NCBI RefSeq assembly: GCF_013426205.1
Contig: NC_089428.1
Span: 2,480,001 to 2,544,000 of the forward strand
DNA length: 64,000 bases
Direction of reading: 5' to 3'
DNA from: Metarhizium brunneum
Taxonomy: Eukaryota > Ascomycota > Sordariomycetes > Hypocreales > Clavicipitaceae
How positions within the stretch are numbered: position 1 is the first letter of the stretch; each line of letters starts with the position of its first letter. Below the pieces are notes generated by a model. The model had not been told where the DNA came from and ran no database searches. It saw only the letters and a list, made by a program, of their open reading frames with translations. Shown here piece after piece: positions 1 through 10,080 of the stretch. The translations under genes and the position numbers were made by a program.

Positions 1-297
1 CTTTTAGTAACTGAATGTCTTCCGGATGGGGAACACACCAGGTTTTCTAATACGGCGGAGTGGCCATTGAGCAAGTACAGTATCATCACCAGGAGACTTG
101 ACAGCACTGCATGTGAAGAATGCGGTTCTATCGGGCAAAAGTTTGGTGAAGGGGGTCATGTTGGCGGCAGTGAAGGAAGTAGCGAATGCAGCAATGGGAA
201 ACTGAAGAGAATCTACGATAGATACGAATCACCGCCCGACGAAGTTCCAGAGCATAACCCACTATCAAAAAGGAGAAGAACAGCAAAGCGTCTATAA
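1..297 (+). CDS. 3' end of an unidentified gene, cut by the window edge
   Basis: The frame is open from base 1 to a stop at 295-297, giving 98 codons with no start codon that looks real, so this is probably the last exon of a gene lying to the left. The C-terminus is hydrophilic and basic and ends SKRRRTAKRL, which could act as a nuclear localisation signal. A short Cys pair (CEEC) is present. I do not recognise the family. It could also be a chance open frame, since only the basic tail and the uninterrupted frame support it. Confidence 0.35.
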   Translation, partial: LLVTECLPDGEHTRFSNTAEWPLSKYSIITRRLDSTACEECGSIGQKFGEGGHVGGSEGSSECSNGKLKRIYDRYESPPDEVPEHNPLSKRRRTAKRL

Positions 298-1565
298 CCA
301 AACTCAAAGATTCTGATATTACTGCCGAGTATAGCATTGATCATCTTGGAGTGGTCTAGTGGCTTGGAGTGGTTCCATCAAAGATCAGGAGAAATAAAAT
401 GCTGCTCAGCTATACAGTCATGATCATTTGCTTACTATAACATATTGGTTGTTGAAGCATGCCGCCGTTTCAGGGCTTCACTTCGCCTTGATGGTTGAAA
501 AGGCAGGTTCACATTATGATATGGTTGCAGTATAATATACAGATTTTCCCAGTTGGACTCGTATGGACTTTGAACTCTCTTGCTACTGAAGCGATCTTGC
601 TATAAGAGGGTTCGGTAGGCCTCGTGTTTGGCCATTTTCCAATGTATTTGACCAGCGGTAGACGAGAAGAGCTTTCGTGTTGACACCATACTTTTCACGC
701 ACTCATACTTCGCCCTGCATACGAAGAAGCAATACCAGGGCAGGGAGTATGAGCTCCCCTGATGTAGCATGCTTACTGAAACTAAGAGCAAATTTGCCGT
801 TCGGAAGGATCGACGCTGTAAGAGACTAACCGCCATTGCGTTGAGGGGGGTGGTCCGGATCCAGCTGCAAAAGCACGGGATATCAACTGCAGTTAAGAAT
901 AAAGACGGATGGACGGCACAATATCCGCGGTGTAGAAGGCTGAGACTGTTGAATTGCATTTCACTGGCCGGGACAAGGTTAGGTTGCATCTATGAGTGAT
1001 GCTTTGCCAGCCCTTCCTTGAATTACGCACGCCGAAGAGCACAACCATGCAAAGGACAAGTCACAATTACCATACTGCAGAGGCCAACAAGAAGTTCCGG
1101 GGCGTGAGGCAGCTCAGATTCCCACCGAAGAAGGTTGCCCTTTTCCTGGCTTCGTCGCCCAGGAATGCCCTAACACGGCGCCATCTGCTTTTCCTGTCAC
1201 TGCAAGACAACCCAACCCGAGCAACCCCACGAGATGGCTCTCATATCACGATTCCTACTGGCTAAGATATCCGCAAGGCGGCCAAGAGGCTGCAATTTCT
1301 CGGTGCGAACCACTTTCATCAGAGGCTGAGTGTCGATTGCGCGAGCATAAGAACTGCCGTAAAGAGCCACATTTGTTCGAACCTGGAGTCCTCTCAGTGT
1401 CCCGTTCCATTATTACTCTTAAAAAAACTTCAACACAACAACTCACCCTGGAGAGCGTATCAGGTGTAGTCCTGTTGTGCGATAAACCCGAGATTCACAA
1501 GCGTCACACGAGAGTATCTCGGAATCATACCCACCCCTAACCGCCACACGTATACCCCTTAGACT
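298..1565. other. intergenic stretch, no supported gene
   Basis: Open frames of up to 129 codons occur on the minus strand between 600 and 989, but they lack splice context and recognisable motifs. I see no repeat or RNA gene here. Confidence 0.4.
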
Positions 1566-3559
1566 ATGGACTCGGCTCCATGGGATACGAAACCACTGTC
1601 ACAGTCATTGGTGACCAATGAAGGACTCGGAGAACGTACTCGTCCCGTGGAACCCACCTCTAGCTGCCATGAAGGCGGCTTTGAGCGCTTCCCGCGCCGT
1701 TGCGACGATAGCACCGAGTCACAGTGAGTTGGCCTATTACTCGTAAATGGTAGTCCGAGATCTTAAAAAGGATGTTGAACTGTGGTGTTAACAGCATTGG
1801 CTAGTAGGACGTATTCATCCGTCGCTTCAACTGCTCAGCAACGCAGCTTATCACCGTCGACTCCGGTCAGGCGTCGCGTTGGACCAGTTGACAGAGAAGA
1901 GGACTTCGTCTGCAGTAAAAATCCGGCGAGACCTGGCGGATCTCGTCAGCACAGAGGCCAGTCTTTTGATTCGGCATCGGGATCAGGAATGCTTCTGCAA
2001 CCGGATACTCGAGTCATATCTTCACACCAGCTTGCCGCGGAAGTCCAAGGTATTTATGCCGGACTGGCTTTACTCGAGAGCAAATGCATTGAGTATGACA
2101 GCACACAGAAGGGGACTAATCTAAGCCAAGAGCAATATCACACATTAATTTCCCTTCATCGGTCACTTCTCCAAGAGCATCATGACTTTCTATTGGCATC
2201 CCAGCACCCATCGGCGAGCGCCGCAATCAGAAGGCTTGCATCTAAGCATTTCTTGCCTGCACGAATGTGGCGCCATGGTATACACTCGTTTCTAGAGCTT
2301 CTAAGGCGGAAACTGCCTGGTTCGCTCGAGCATATGCTTACATTCATTTATATCGCGTATACCATAATGGCACAGCTATATGAGGCAATTCCGTCGTTTA
2401 AGCACACGTGGATAGAGTGTCTTGGTGACTTGGCGCGTTACAGGATGGCAGTTGAAGACGATGATATCCATGAACGAGAAACTTGGACTGGTGTATCAAG
2501 ATCCTGGTATACTAAGGCTTCGGATGAGACACCAACGACTGGACGACTTTATCACCACCTAGCGATTTTGGCACGACCAAATGCCCTGCAACAGTTGTAC
2601 CTCTATGGTAAATCTCTCTGCGTTCCAGTCCCATTCCTCAGCGCTAGGGATAGCGTCATGACGCTATTTGATCCTCTCTTAAATGCAAATCCAAGTGCTT
2701 CTCAACGGCTAGAGCCAGTTGATGTGGCCTTTGTGCGAGTTCATGGCATACTCTTCTCTGGCGCGCATGAGGATCAGCTCGAGCCCTCAATGAAGCAATT
2801 CCTGGATCTTCTAGATAGTCGCATTGGAAGAGAACATGGATGTTGGCTTGAATCTGGGTAAGAGACGTCACTGTAATAACATAAGATCTGCAACAAGCTA
2901 ACTAGGCTAGGTATTTCATTGGCATCTCATTAAGCTGTCTGCTCCTAAGTTTTGGAGACGCGTCAAATGTCCTTATGAATGCCGTTTTGAAGAGTCAACA
3001 AACAGACGACACTATAATGCTTCCGGATCCGGTGCTGACTGACACATTCAAAACGGCGGTGAGATTTACAGCTCGCACGTATGAGATTGTTATTGCTCGG
3101 TGGGGTGACAAGAACACGTTTCCCTGCCTTCATACCCTCCTAGTATTCTACTGGTTTATGATGGATTTTGACGTAGGGAGACAGTACTTAGAGGGCTCCC
3201 TCCCATGGGAACAGACTGCTTTACTACTTAACCATCTGTTACGGACCAGCGAGTATACGCCACGGTTAGATACTCCGGAAATTCCGTGGCCCGAAGTTGG
3301 TAAGGCGCATCCTCTTCCCGAAGACTATGCTATGCGTGGTTTAATCTATACTGGAACCTATTTCCCGAAGAACTGGTTTGATAATACGGCGATTGATGAT
3401 GAAGAAAAGTACTTTGAGCCTGCGTCAACGGTTAGTAAACGTTGCGAAAGAATCCTATGGCTGGGTTATAGCATGGCAATGAGGAAAAGAAGACTACACT
3501 GGGACAAGAACACTAAGCAGTTTTCGGCTATGAGTAATGAGAGTAATGACGACAACTAA
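1566..3559 (+). CDS. Est1/SMG-type DNA/RNA-binding domain protein
   Basis: Three exons are inferred: 1566-1723, 1805-2857 and 2911-3559, giving 619 residues. Donors are GTGAGT and GTAAGA; acceptors end CTAG, with TTAAC and CTAAC branch sites upstream, and the phases agree. Residues near 302 read YHHLAILARPNALQQLYLY followed by KSLCVPVPFLSARDS, the hallmark of the fungal Est1-type (EST1/SMG5/6/7) alpha-helical RNA-binding domain. Family members work in telomerase recruitment or nonsense-mediated decay, but many fungi carry large expanded sets of unknown role, and this copy has no PIN domain. The N-terminal exon is short and Ser/Pro rich. Exon 1 is the least certain part; without it the first ATG would be at 1989. 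Confidence 0.75.
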
Positions 3560-4351
3560 TCGACATATCATGACATTTCCGAGACCTCGAAACCGGCTTG
3601 ATTAGGCAGTCGTGCTGGGGACTCTTCACGAGGGAAATAAAAGGGAACGACGAGCCGATCGCGGTCCGCAAAAGAAACACTTGAGAAACGAGCCTTCGAA
3701 TACCCGAGGAGTCGCAGAACCCGTTTTTGTGCATCACTAATTTGGTCAAGCTGTATGGGAATGGAGGGAGGTGTAGATTAGCGGCGTCGACACAGACAGC
3801 TAGTTAGAATAGGTAACTGCTATATGTCACGGTGCTTGTATGTGCTATTCTTCTAGCTTTTTGTACTCCTCAATACCGCATATTCCGTCCAGCATAAGTT
3901 CATCTGAAGCCAACTTGCCCTCCAGAGTAGGAATACCCGCCTCGCAAGAATGTACTCAAGACTAATTCAGGACTACTACTGGTGTGAACCTATTGTCAGG
4001 TAAAATATACATATCAAGTCGTACATGTCGCACTTTATAACAGTTTGATTTGATCGTCTTTTGTGTGCTTCTTTGCATGCATATCTTTTGTCTCTATACA
4101 TGCGTTTAATTTCCACATACGAAGTCATGCAAATGCGGGTAAGACGGTGGCAACAACGCAATATTAAATTGGCGCTCGTTGAGTGCAGGAACGAACTGAA
4201 GAGAGCACATGTTGGTCGCAATGAGAACTTTCCCGAAATATAAATAATTACAAGTTCCCGCACGTTCAAATCCAACTATCCGTTTTTTTTTTTTTTTTTG
4301 CCCATTCAACGTACATCTTAGTTGATTTAATTTGTCTTTTGCTCTTCAAAA
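3560..4351. other. intergenic stretch with a 17-base T run
   Basis: Nothing coding is supported. A run of 17 T lies at 4283-4299, about 50 bases before the next start codon. TATA-like AT-rich sequence lies near 4218-4232 and may be the promoter of the following gene. Confidence 0.4.
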
Positions 4352-5605
4352 ATGTCTGACAAAGACAGCACACTCTTTATTGGCGATTCGGACCCAACAT
4401 GCCCAGCCGGAGTGACACCACAGCCGGATGGATATGTATCCGGGCAGTCATATCAGCAAACGTATCAAAAATTCTCCTGCAGTCGAATAGATATGTATTT
4501 GGGAAACATCCTTCCTGAATGGCCCATCTTTACACCGGATGAAGTATTGGCCATGCGACAGAAATATCTTGCTGGCCAGGGCTCCGACAACGATCGACTA
4601 TCAATGTTGGTAATCATAGATTTAGCGGATACTATGAATCCAATTCATAGCCAGGATATTCAAGAGCTCCAATTCGGTCTTCGCTATAGGCGAACTATAC
4701 AAACCCATGCACTCTTGGCACTGTACTGGAAGCGTCGCGGATTTCATGGATTTGCGAATGAACACATCACCAAGGCATTTGCTTTAGGATCCTCTTCTGG
4801 GTAGTCCTGAAATCGCATCCGATATGAGGACCCAAAGACTGATACTTCAGTAGGGTTCAGTGGAAAAATTCTAGCCTTGACGATCATTTCGCGGATATCG
4901 TTGCACTCTGGTGTTGCTGCTTTATTATCAGGTAAATTCCCTTTGTCGCCTTCCCCTATTCCTTGCCGCAGATAAACCCAACTGACACCAATAGCGAGTA
5001 TCCTATTCACACAGACATGAATCCAGTTCCACCATCTTTATACAAATACCTGCCGTTACCATCCAAAGACGACATCGTACGAAAGTTTGGCACAAGTGCT
5101 GGAGCCTTTTTCGAACTCCGAGTCGCGTATATTTCACCACGGCTCACCTCAATTCCCCGGCCTCAGCTTGAGTGTCTGCCCCTAGAGCTTGTCGAAGTAC
5201 CCACTCCTCTTGTAACGCTAAAAGAACGCTATATAAATACGCACGGCCTTTCAATAAACCCCCAACAAAGCCGCTTCACGTCTCTGGAGTCGTACATTAA
5301 GATGATTCAAGAATTCGAACCAGCTAACAGACGTTGGGCATTTCCGACGTAATTTTCCATTCACTCTTAGAACTCATGGGAGCAAGGGAAAATACTAACA
5401 TCTTTTTAGAGAACGATTTTGTTTGTATCAGTTGACGGCCATATACTCCGATACGAACCAAAGATCTATTTGCATATTACTAGTTGAGAGGACGCTCAAG
5501 TTTTTAGACCCGGTTCCCGACTGCCTTACAACCATGGACATTAACTCAATTTGGGTCCTATGGTGGAAGTTATGGGGATATCCTTGCCTGCCACATTCCA
5601 CATGA
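4352..5605 (+). CDS. four-exon orphan protein, function unknown
   Basis: Exons 4352-4800, 4851-4931, 4995-5348 and 5410-5605 join in phase to 359 residues. Each intron has a GT donor and AG acceptor; the third has a perfect TACTAAC branch site (5390s). No domain is recognised. The protein has an acidic start (MSDKDSTLFIGDSDP), a central segment with LALYWKRRGFHGF and a WCCCFI patch from the small second exon, and a Trp-rich end (WVLWWKLWGYP). The joins matter: read without introns, the region looks like several unconnected short frames. The last exon overlaps an antisense open frame (5428-6240). Confidence 0.65.
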
Positions 5606-6240
5606 GGAGCCTCCGAGGCCGAGGTAACTCGAGGGCGTGGACAAGATTGGCGGTATGCATCATCGCCTTGTTGACAAATACAGACGACCGGTGACGCCTC
5701 ATGCGGGCTAAGAATGGAAAAACCGGGAATATAAGCTGGAATGACAATCACATCAGAAGTGGAATGAAGATGATCGCTGAGCTGGCGCGTCGACCTCTGT
5801 AGGTATTTGCACACAGCTTGTTCTATGAAGCTGTCGAGGTAACATTGCCGGTTGCAGAGGACGCATTTGATGTAATGAAAAGGGCATAAAATGGACTCGC
5901 CTAGTCTAGATATTCCGCTTGCATCTACATGGATGTACCGTTGTCTTCTTGGTTTCATACGGCTATAGTCTCGCGTCGACAACCTGCTCCGCGAGTTTGT
6001 ATCATTATAGGGGCAATAAGCGGTCTGCATGAGCAATACAGCACAGGGGGGATGTAGTTTTGTATTAATATAACGCCTTAAAAGTCTGCTCAGACCAAAA
6101 ACCATCTGGTTGTGTGTAAGACTCGCGAATGAGGACTCAAGTGAGGAAATGATTTGACAAGTGACAACTAGCACTGTCACACCTTCACATTCATGCAAGC
6201 GTCTGTGTGACCTTTGGCGGCTCAAACTATGTGACAACAA
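5428..6240 (-). CDS. doubtful antisense open frame of 270 codons
   Basis: A 270-codon open frame on the minus strand overlaps the last exon of the preceding plus-strand gene at its 3' end. It contains a Cys/His cluster (CPFHYIKCVLCNRQC) near residue 140 that could bind zinc, but no family is recognised and composition is otherwise unremarkable. It may be a real small gene, or a chance frame with its 3' part fixed by the gene on the other strand. Confidence 0.25.
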   Translation of the reverse strand: MLSHSLSRQRSHRRLHECEGVTVLVVTCQIISSLESSFASLTHNQMVFGLSRLLRRYINTKLHPPCAVLLMQTAYCPYNDTNSRSRLSTRDYSRMKPRRQRYIHVDASGISRLGESILCPFHYIKCVLCNRQCYLDSFIEQAVCKYLQRSTRQLSDHLHSTSDVIVIPAYIPGFSILSPHEASPVVCICQQGDDAYRQSCPRPRVTSASEAPHVECGRQGYPHNFHHRTQIELMSMVVRQSGTGSKNLSVLSTSNMQIDLWFVSEYMAVN

Positions 6241-6499
6241 CTATCTTGGAAGAATACGGCGGGACTGCCCGCATGGACGTCACTTTTCGTAGCGTCTCTT
6301 TAGCTGTAGACAAGGCGGCGTGAGGTTCATGACTTGGTTTACGAGGGTCTGAATTCGGGTAGCAAAGCATCAGACGGGAAGGTGCAGACATAACTGACCG
6401 CCTCCCTTACTTTCTTGGAAGTGTTTTTAATTTGCACTTAACTCTGTGTTTCTTGTAGCATGTGGTTGAGCGGAGGACGTTGGACTTGGGGGCATCAAG

Positions 6500-6507
6500 G
6501 TATAAAT
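6500..6507 (+). promoter_or_regulatory. TATA box of the kinase-like gene
   Basis: A TATAAAT element lies about 250 bases upstream of the start at 6752, with no other gene between. Distance implies a long 5' leader, so the assignment is tentative. Confidence 0.35.
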
Positions 6508-6751
6508 TGCAGCACATCCCCTTCCGAGAAAGATCGCAATCTAAAGAGATATATCACACTGTTTGCAAAAACATACAATATCAATCTATCAGTTTGTTCG
6601 TTTTATTAGTTTCTCACTTCTCATAGCGCCTACTCCGGTCAACCGCAGTTTTTGCTACGCAGCCTTTTTACTTATTTGCTGACACGGATTTCGTCATCGA
6701 TCACTCTCCGTCCATGCTCGTCTAGTCATTTTCACGAAAAAATTCGCGGAC

Positions 6752-7891
6752 ATGGAGTCGAGCCGCAGCGCCCCAAAAATTGCAATACACGGCCACATAG
6801 CAAGACCTGGGGGGAAGTGCTCTGCGGTGGTGTACGATACAGCCAACCACGATTGGCATGGAGTAGAAGTCGAAGTAACCTGTCGCGGGGCTGAAGAAAA
6901 GACGACGGATATAACGTGGCTATCATGCATAATTGAAGAACATCTCAGACGTAGTTACGTTGACATTAGGGAAGATCCGGACCATGAATGGAGTGCGGAT
7001 GAGACGGACTGCCAGAATAACTCGTACACTATTCGAATATGGCCGCGCAGTAGGGTGCTGTTTTACGGTCACAGAACCGACATATTCCAGCCCACAGCGT
7101 TGGACATAAAAAGCCCGCAGCCAATGGGTCACAGAGTTTACCGATGCTCTTGGAAAGGTCAGGAATGCGTTCTGAAGTACATTGAAACCGATACCGATGT
7201 GGGTGCGATTGAGCTCGAAATCGAAAAATGAAAAGATCTTATAAACAAGGCACAAATACCAGCGAACCAAGTCAATTCGGAAATGTCCAGACGCTTCTGT
7301 CTCGTTCCCATTCTTGCCGTTGTTGTGGCCGATTGGCAACCCAGAAAACCCAACACAGTTGTGGGCATCCTCATGCCTTATGCCGGCGAGGATTTGGGCA
7401 TCTTGGCAAAGAATAGTGGAGGCAACCTACCCATTACACTTCAACAACTTCAAGACCTAGTCCGAGGCGTTCGAGAGCTTCGGAAGTACGAGCTTTTCCA
7501 GGGTGACATAAGGCCGTGGAACACGCTCCTTCAGCCTTCAACAACGGCTTCCAAGCCGCGTCTAATGCTCATCGATATCGACATGGAGCTCCCAGGATAT
7601 CCTGGAGATGCAAAGGCATTAGGGAAACTACTGCAGTGGTGTCTCGAAAACTCGATGGCATTGAGTGAAGATAAACAAGCTAAAGTGAAGCTTATTAATG
7701 CCGTGAAAGCGCTCTTAAGTGAAAATTTCGACATGGCTATTGACTGCCTATCTGCGACAGAGCAGTCTATGCGACGAGGCCCCCCCTTCTACGTAAGTGT
7801 TCAAGGTTTCCATCCATGACGTGGATTATGTTATTATGGACTAATATAGTGTATCTAGACATGCCAACAAGGTGGGCTAGATTGGGTGTAA
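6752..7891 (+). pseudogene. protein-kinase-like gene with an in-frame TGA
   Basis: The frame runs from ATG 6752 to a donor GTAAGT at 7793, then to a short last exon 7859-7891 (branch CTAAT, acceptor CTAG), for 357 codons. A single TGA at 7229-7231 (codon 160) interrupts an otherwise continuous frame. Kinase features lie on both sides of the stop: GHRVYRCSWKGQECVLKYIE (beta-3 Lys 142) and a helix-C Glu-rich stretch before it, then FQGDIRPWN (catalytic-loop-like Asp 252 and Asn 257; HRD is replaced by QGD) and LIDID in place of DFG. This is an atypical fungal kinase-like fold. One base change explains the break; sequencing error, readthrough or use of codon 178 as a second start cannot be excluded. 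Confidence 0.65.
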
Positions 7892-8210
7892 CAAAATTCC
7901 AATTGACACCGCTATACTAGGATAGGTCATCTAGATGAGCTCTCGTTCATGTGTCCAATATAAAGGGATCAGGAATTTCCATTGTTCTTAGGGTGACGCT
8001 ATGCAACGGGCTAGAGCCAAAGAAGTCTGGCCCCGTCACAGTGCGCTGCCATATGGGATCGAAATCGGTTGATATGTTGCGTATAGATCTATGCCTCAAC
8101 GGTAAAACTATCTGAGTATGCTTAGATATTGAGTATGCTTAGATATCTACCGTCGCGACAGCCAGCCTCCCCTTGCAACTCTTCACTCCCTTCAGCCCCT
8201 ATTCTCAGAA
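7892..8210. other. intergenic, with a tandem repeat
   Basis: No gene seen between the kinase-like gene and the convergent small gene on the minus strand. It contains the 17-base tandem repeat listed separately. Confidence 0.4.
8113..8146. repeat. two perfect tandem copies of a 17-mer
   Basis: TGAGTATGCTTAGATAT occurs at 8113-8129 and again at 8130-8146 with no mismatch. The recency implied by perfect identity suggests replication slippage or a small duplication. Confidence 0.9.
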
Positions 8211-8531
8211 TTATCTTGAGATTTCGAAACCCATTGACTTGGCCTCCTTTATTGTCATATCATATTTGACCCATGTTTTGCTGTCACCCAATCCCTGTCC
8301 ACTGAGATCGACGAACGTCCCCTCGAAATGTTTCTTTTCTTCGTCGGTGGCCCAGGGCCTGTTCTTGTAAGTTTTGTTGAAGTTGTGGGTGCGTATCTGT
8401 ACTGTGGTTCCGTCGTGGAATGTATGGAAGAGAAGCCAAGTTGAGGGATTGTAGAACGACGCCGGTAAGAGTAGATATCCGGTCTCTTTCCAGGCTCGAC
8501 AAAGCGGAGAAAAGTCTTGGGCTTGTTCCAT
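8211..8531 (-). CDS. small orphan protein (106 residues)
   Basis: The ATG at 8531 gives a 106-residue protein beginning MEQAQDFSPLCRAW; the frame is open further upstream but only from a TTG. A TATAAAAAA box on the minus strand at about 8623-8614 places transcription start near 8590, which favours the 8531 start. The protein is mixed alpha/beta in appearance with a hydrophobic YLLLPASFYNPSTWLLFHTF centre and ends GFEISR. No family is recognised. Confidence 0.55.
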   Translation of the reverse strand: MEQAQDFSPLCRAWKETGYLLLPASFYNPSTWLLFHTFHDGTTVQIRTHNFNKTYKNRPWATDEEKKHFEGTFVDLSGQGLGDSKTWVKYDMTIKEAKSMGFEISR

Positions 8532-8859
8532 TATGATGTCTTTTATCGTATCTAGTGAGGGTATGAGAATTCGAACGACAGAAAATGGTTGTCGATATTC
8601 GAGGGCTGCCAACGTTTTTTATACCTCAGAACCACCTCTGTAGGGACAATGTCGAAAAGTTTTTTATGTCGAATTTGAATGCCGTCACAACCATGCTGTA
8701 CCTTCAGCTGCTATGTTGATGATGACGGTTAGCCTAATGTTCTGATCAATGGCTTGTGTAGCTAACAAGGCCACTGATGCAGGTGCTAGAGGGGCTCAAA
8801 TATCTGCTGCAATTGATGGTCTGCTGCCATGTCAAGTCTTTCTTGACCGGGCTTCGCTG

Positions 8860-8868
8860 TATAAAAGG
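8860..8868 (+). promoter_or_regulatory. TATA box before the Cys-rich small gene
   Basis: TATAAAAGG, a near-consensus TATA element, is followed by a leader with a plausible intron (GTATGT donor at about 8943, CCTAG acceptor at about 8992) and the start codon at 9028. Confidence 0.5.
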
Positions 8869-9027
8869 TCGGACAACCCGCCGTTCTACCTTGCAATAAG
8901 GAGCTATTCAGTTTCACTCTTCCTTCGGCTGCCAGATATTTGTATGTATACTATATACAATATTGTTCTAGTCTCAAACCTAATTTTTCCTAGGTTCACC
9001 AAGGCATCGTATCTGCCTGGATGTAAG

Positions 9028-9327
9028 ATGATTAGCTCTGGCAGATCAGGGTCTTGCAGCACCTGCGGGCACTTCAACGAAGTTCATCGCAGTGAACCGT
9101 GTGCAGCACGACGATGCCGCAGAAAGATCAAAGTTTGTGGCAGCACAGTTCACACCCTTATCCATATGGATGGCACTGTTGACGAGAATTGGACCGGATG
9201 GGTAGTTTGCAGGCCGTGTCCTGAGCATGGACGGGAGAGCAAGGATGTGGACTATAGTAGCTGTCCTGTTATCGCTAAGGATGATGAAGGCAATCTTGTT
9301 ATCGTACAATACGGTGTAGAGTACTGA
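9028..9327 (+). CDS. small Cys-rich protein (99 residues)
   Basis: The protein starts MISSGRSGSCSTCGHF and carries eight or more cysteines and several histidines (CSTCGHFNEVH, CAARRCRRKIKVC, CRPCPEH), suggesting one or two zinc-binding or disulfide-bonded knuckles. There is no signal peptide. The frame is open upstream to 8749, but a TATA box at 8860 and a predicted leader intron place that part outside the coding sequence. An ATG-TAA pair sits one base before the start codon (9021-9026). Family unknown. Confidence 0.45.
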   Translation: MISSGRSGSCSTCGHFNEVHRSEPCAARRCRRKIKVCGSTVHTLIHMDGTVDENWTGWVVCRPCPEHGRESKDVDYSSCPVIAKDDEGNLVIVQYGVEY

Positions 9328-10080
9328 GTTGGTCTATCAGTTTTCTGGGAGGTAACAGATGTATTGCCGGTCACGAGCAAGATTTGTCGGCTAGTAATGC
9401 AATAGCAAGATTAGTAGGCTGTTGGGAAAGCCATCAAGCAGTGTCAGATATCAGAACCTCAAAATGTGGTAAGTCGTTGCTTCTTACGATGCCGCGACGC
9501 GGCATTGTAGGTATCAGCAACGACTCCTCCTAGTCTTAGGATTGTATCAGACATGGTTCCTTCACAAGATAAATACCGCGTTCATTTCTATCTTTCATTT
9601 GTTCTTCAGATAATTCTCATACGACGCCATTATACTCGATCTTTTGTGACCCTCAATTGTCTGACAACCAGCTTGCGCGGGAAGACAATGAGCAGGTCTC
9701 AAGACAACGTGATTGAACCATTATTCTGCCCACACGGTCGCTTACGGCGGTATTAACGGTGGCAATATCATCAGAAGCTGTCGATAGAGGGCTGGTTTTG
9801 ACCGTGAATGGGGACCGATGACGTTAATAAGTTTATTATCGAGACAGCTGGCGCGATATTGTCTGTGCAGCGACGCGGTGGTGACTCCATTAGTTGGGTT
9901 GACAGGTTTGTTGCCTGATAAATCAGGCCGAGAGAGCTAGAGACTGTATTTAAGGCTCTCCATTCCTCCATTCAGCATGATCACAGGATACCCCAAAAGT
10001 AGCACCACCATTTTCACGTCAAACTTCCTCGATGGCCTTGAGCACCCTCAAGTCATCGTTGCCAACCTACTACCTAGAGG
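9328..10080. other. intergenic, holds the foldback and a promoter region
   Basis: Apart from the palindrome, a TATTTAAGG element near 9946 and an ATG at 9977 that opens a 74-codon frame overlapping the next gene out of frame, nothing coding is supported. Confidence 0.4.
9472..9525. repeat. 54-base imperfect palindrome (foldback)
   Basis: Outer arms AGTCGTTGC (9472-9480) and GCAACGACT (9517-9525) enclose a perfect inner palindrome ATGCCGCG-A-CGCGGCAT (9489-9505), with TAC/GTA pairing between. Together it could form a long cruciform or RNA hairpin. Confidence 0.85.

Noticed and set aside
600..989. 129-codon minus-strand frame
   Set aside because: Composition is unlike the confident genes, it has no motif, and overlapping frames on both strands are equally open.
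4230..4300. GTTCAAATCC followed by a 17-base T run, like a Pol III B box and terminator
   Set aside because: No A box at a suitable distance upstream and no cloverleaf can be drawn; the T run lies just before a protein-coding start.
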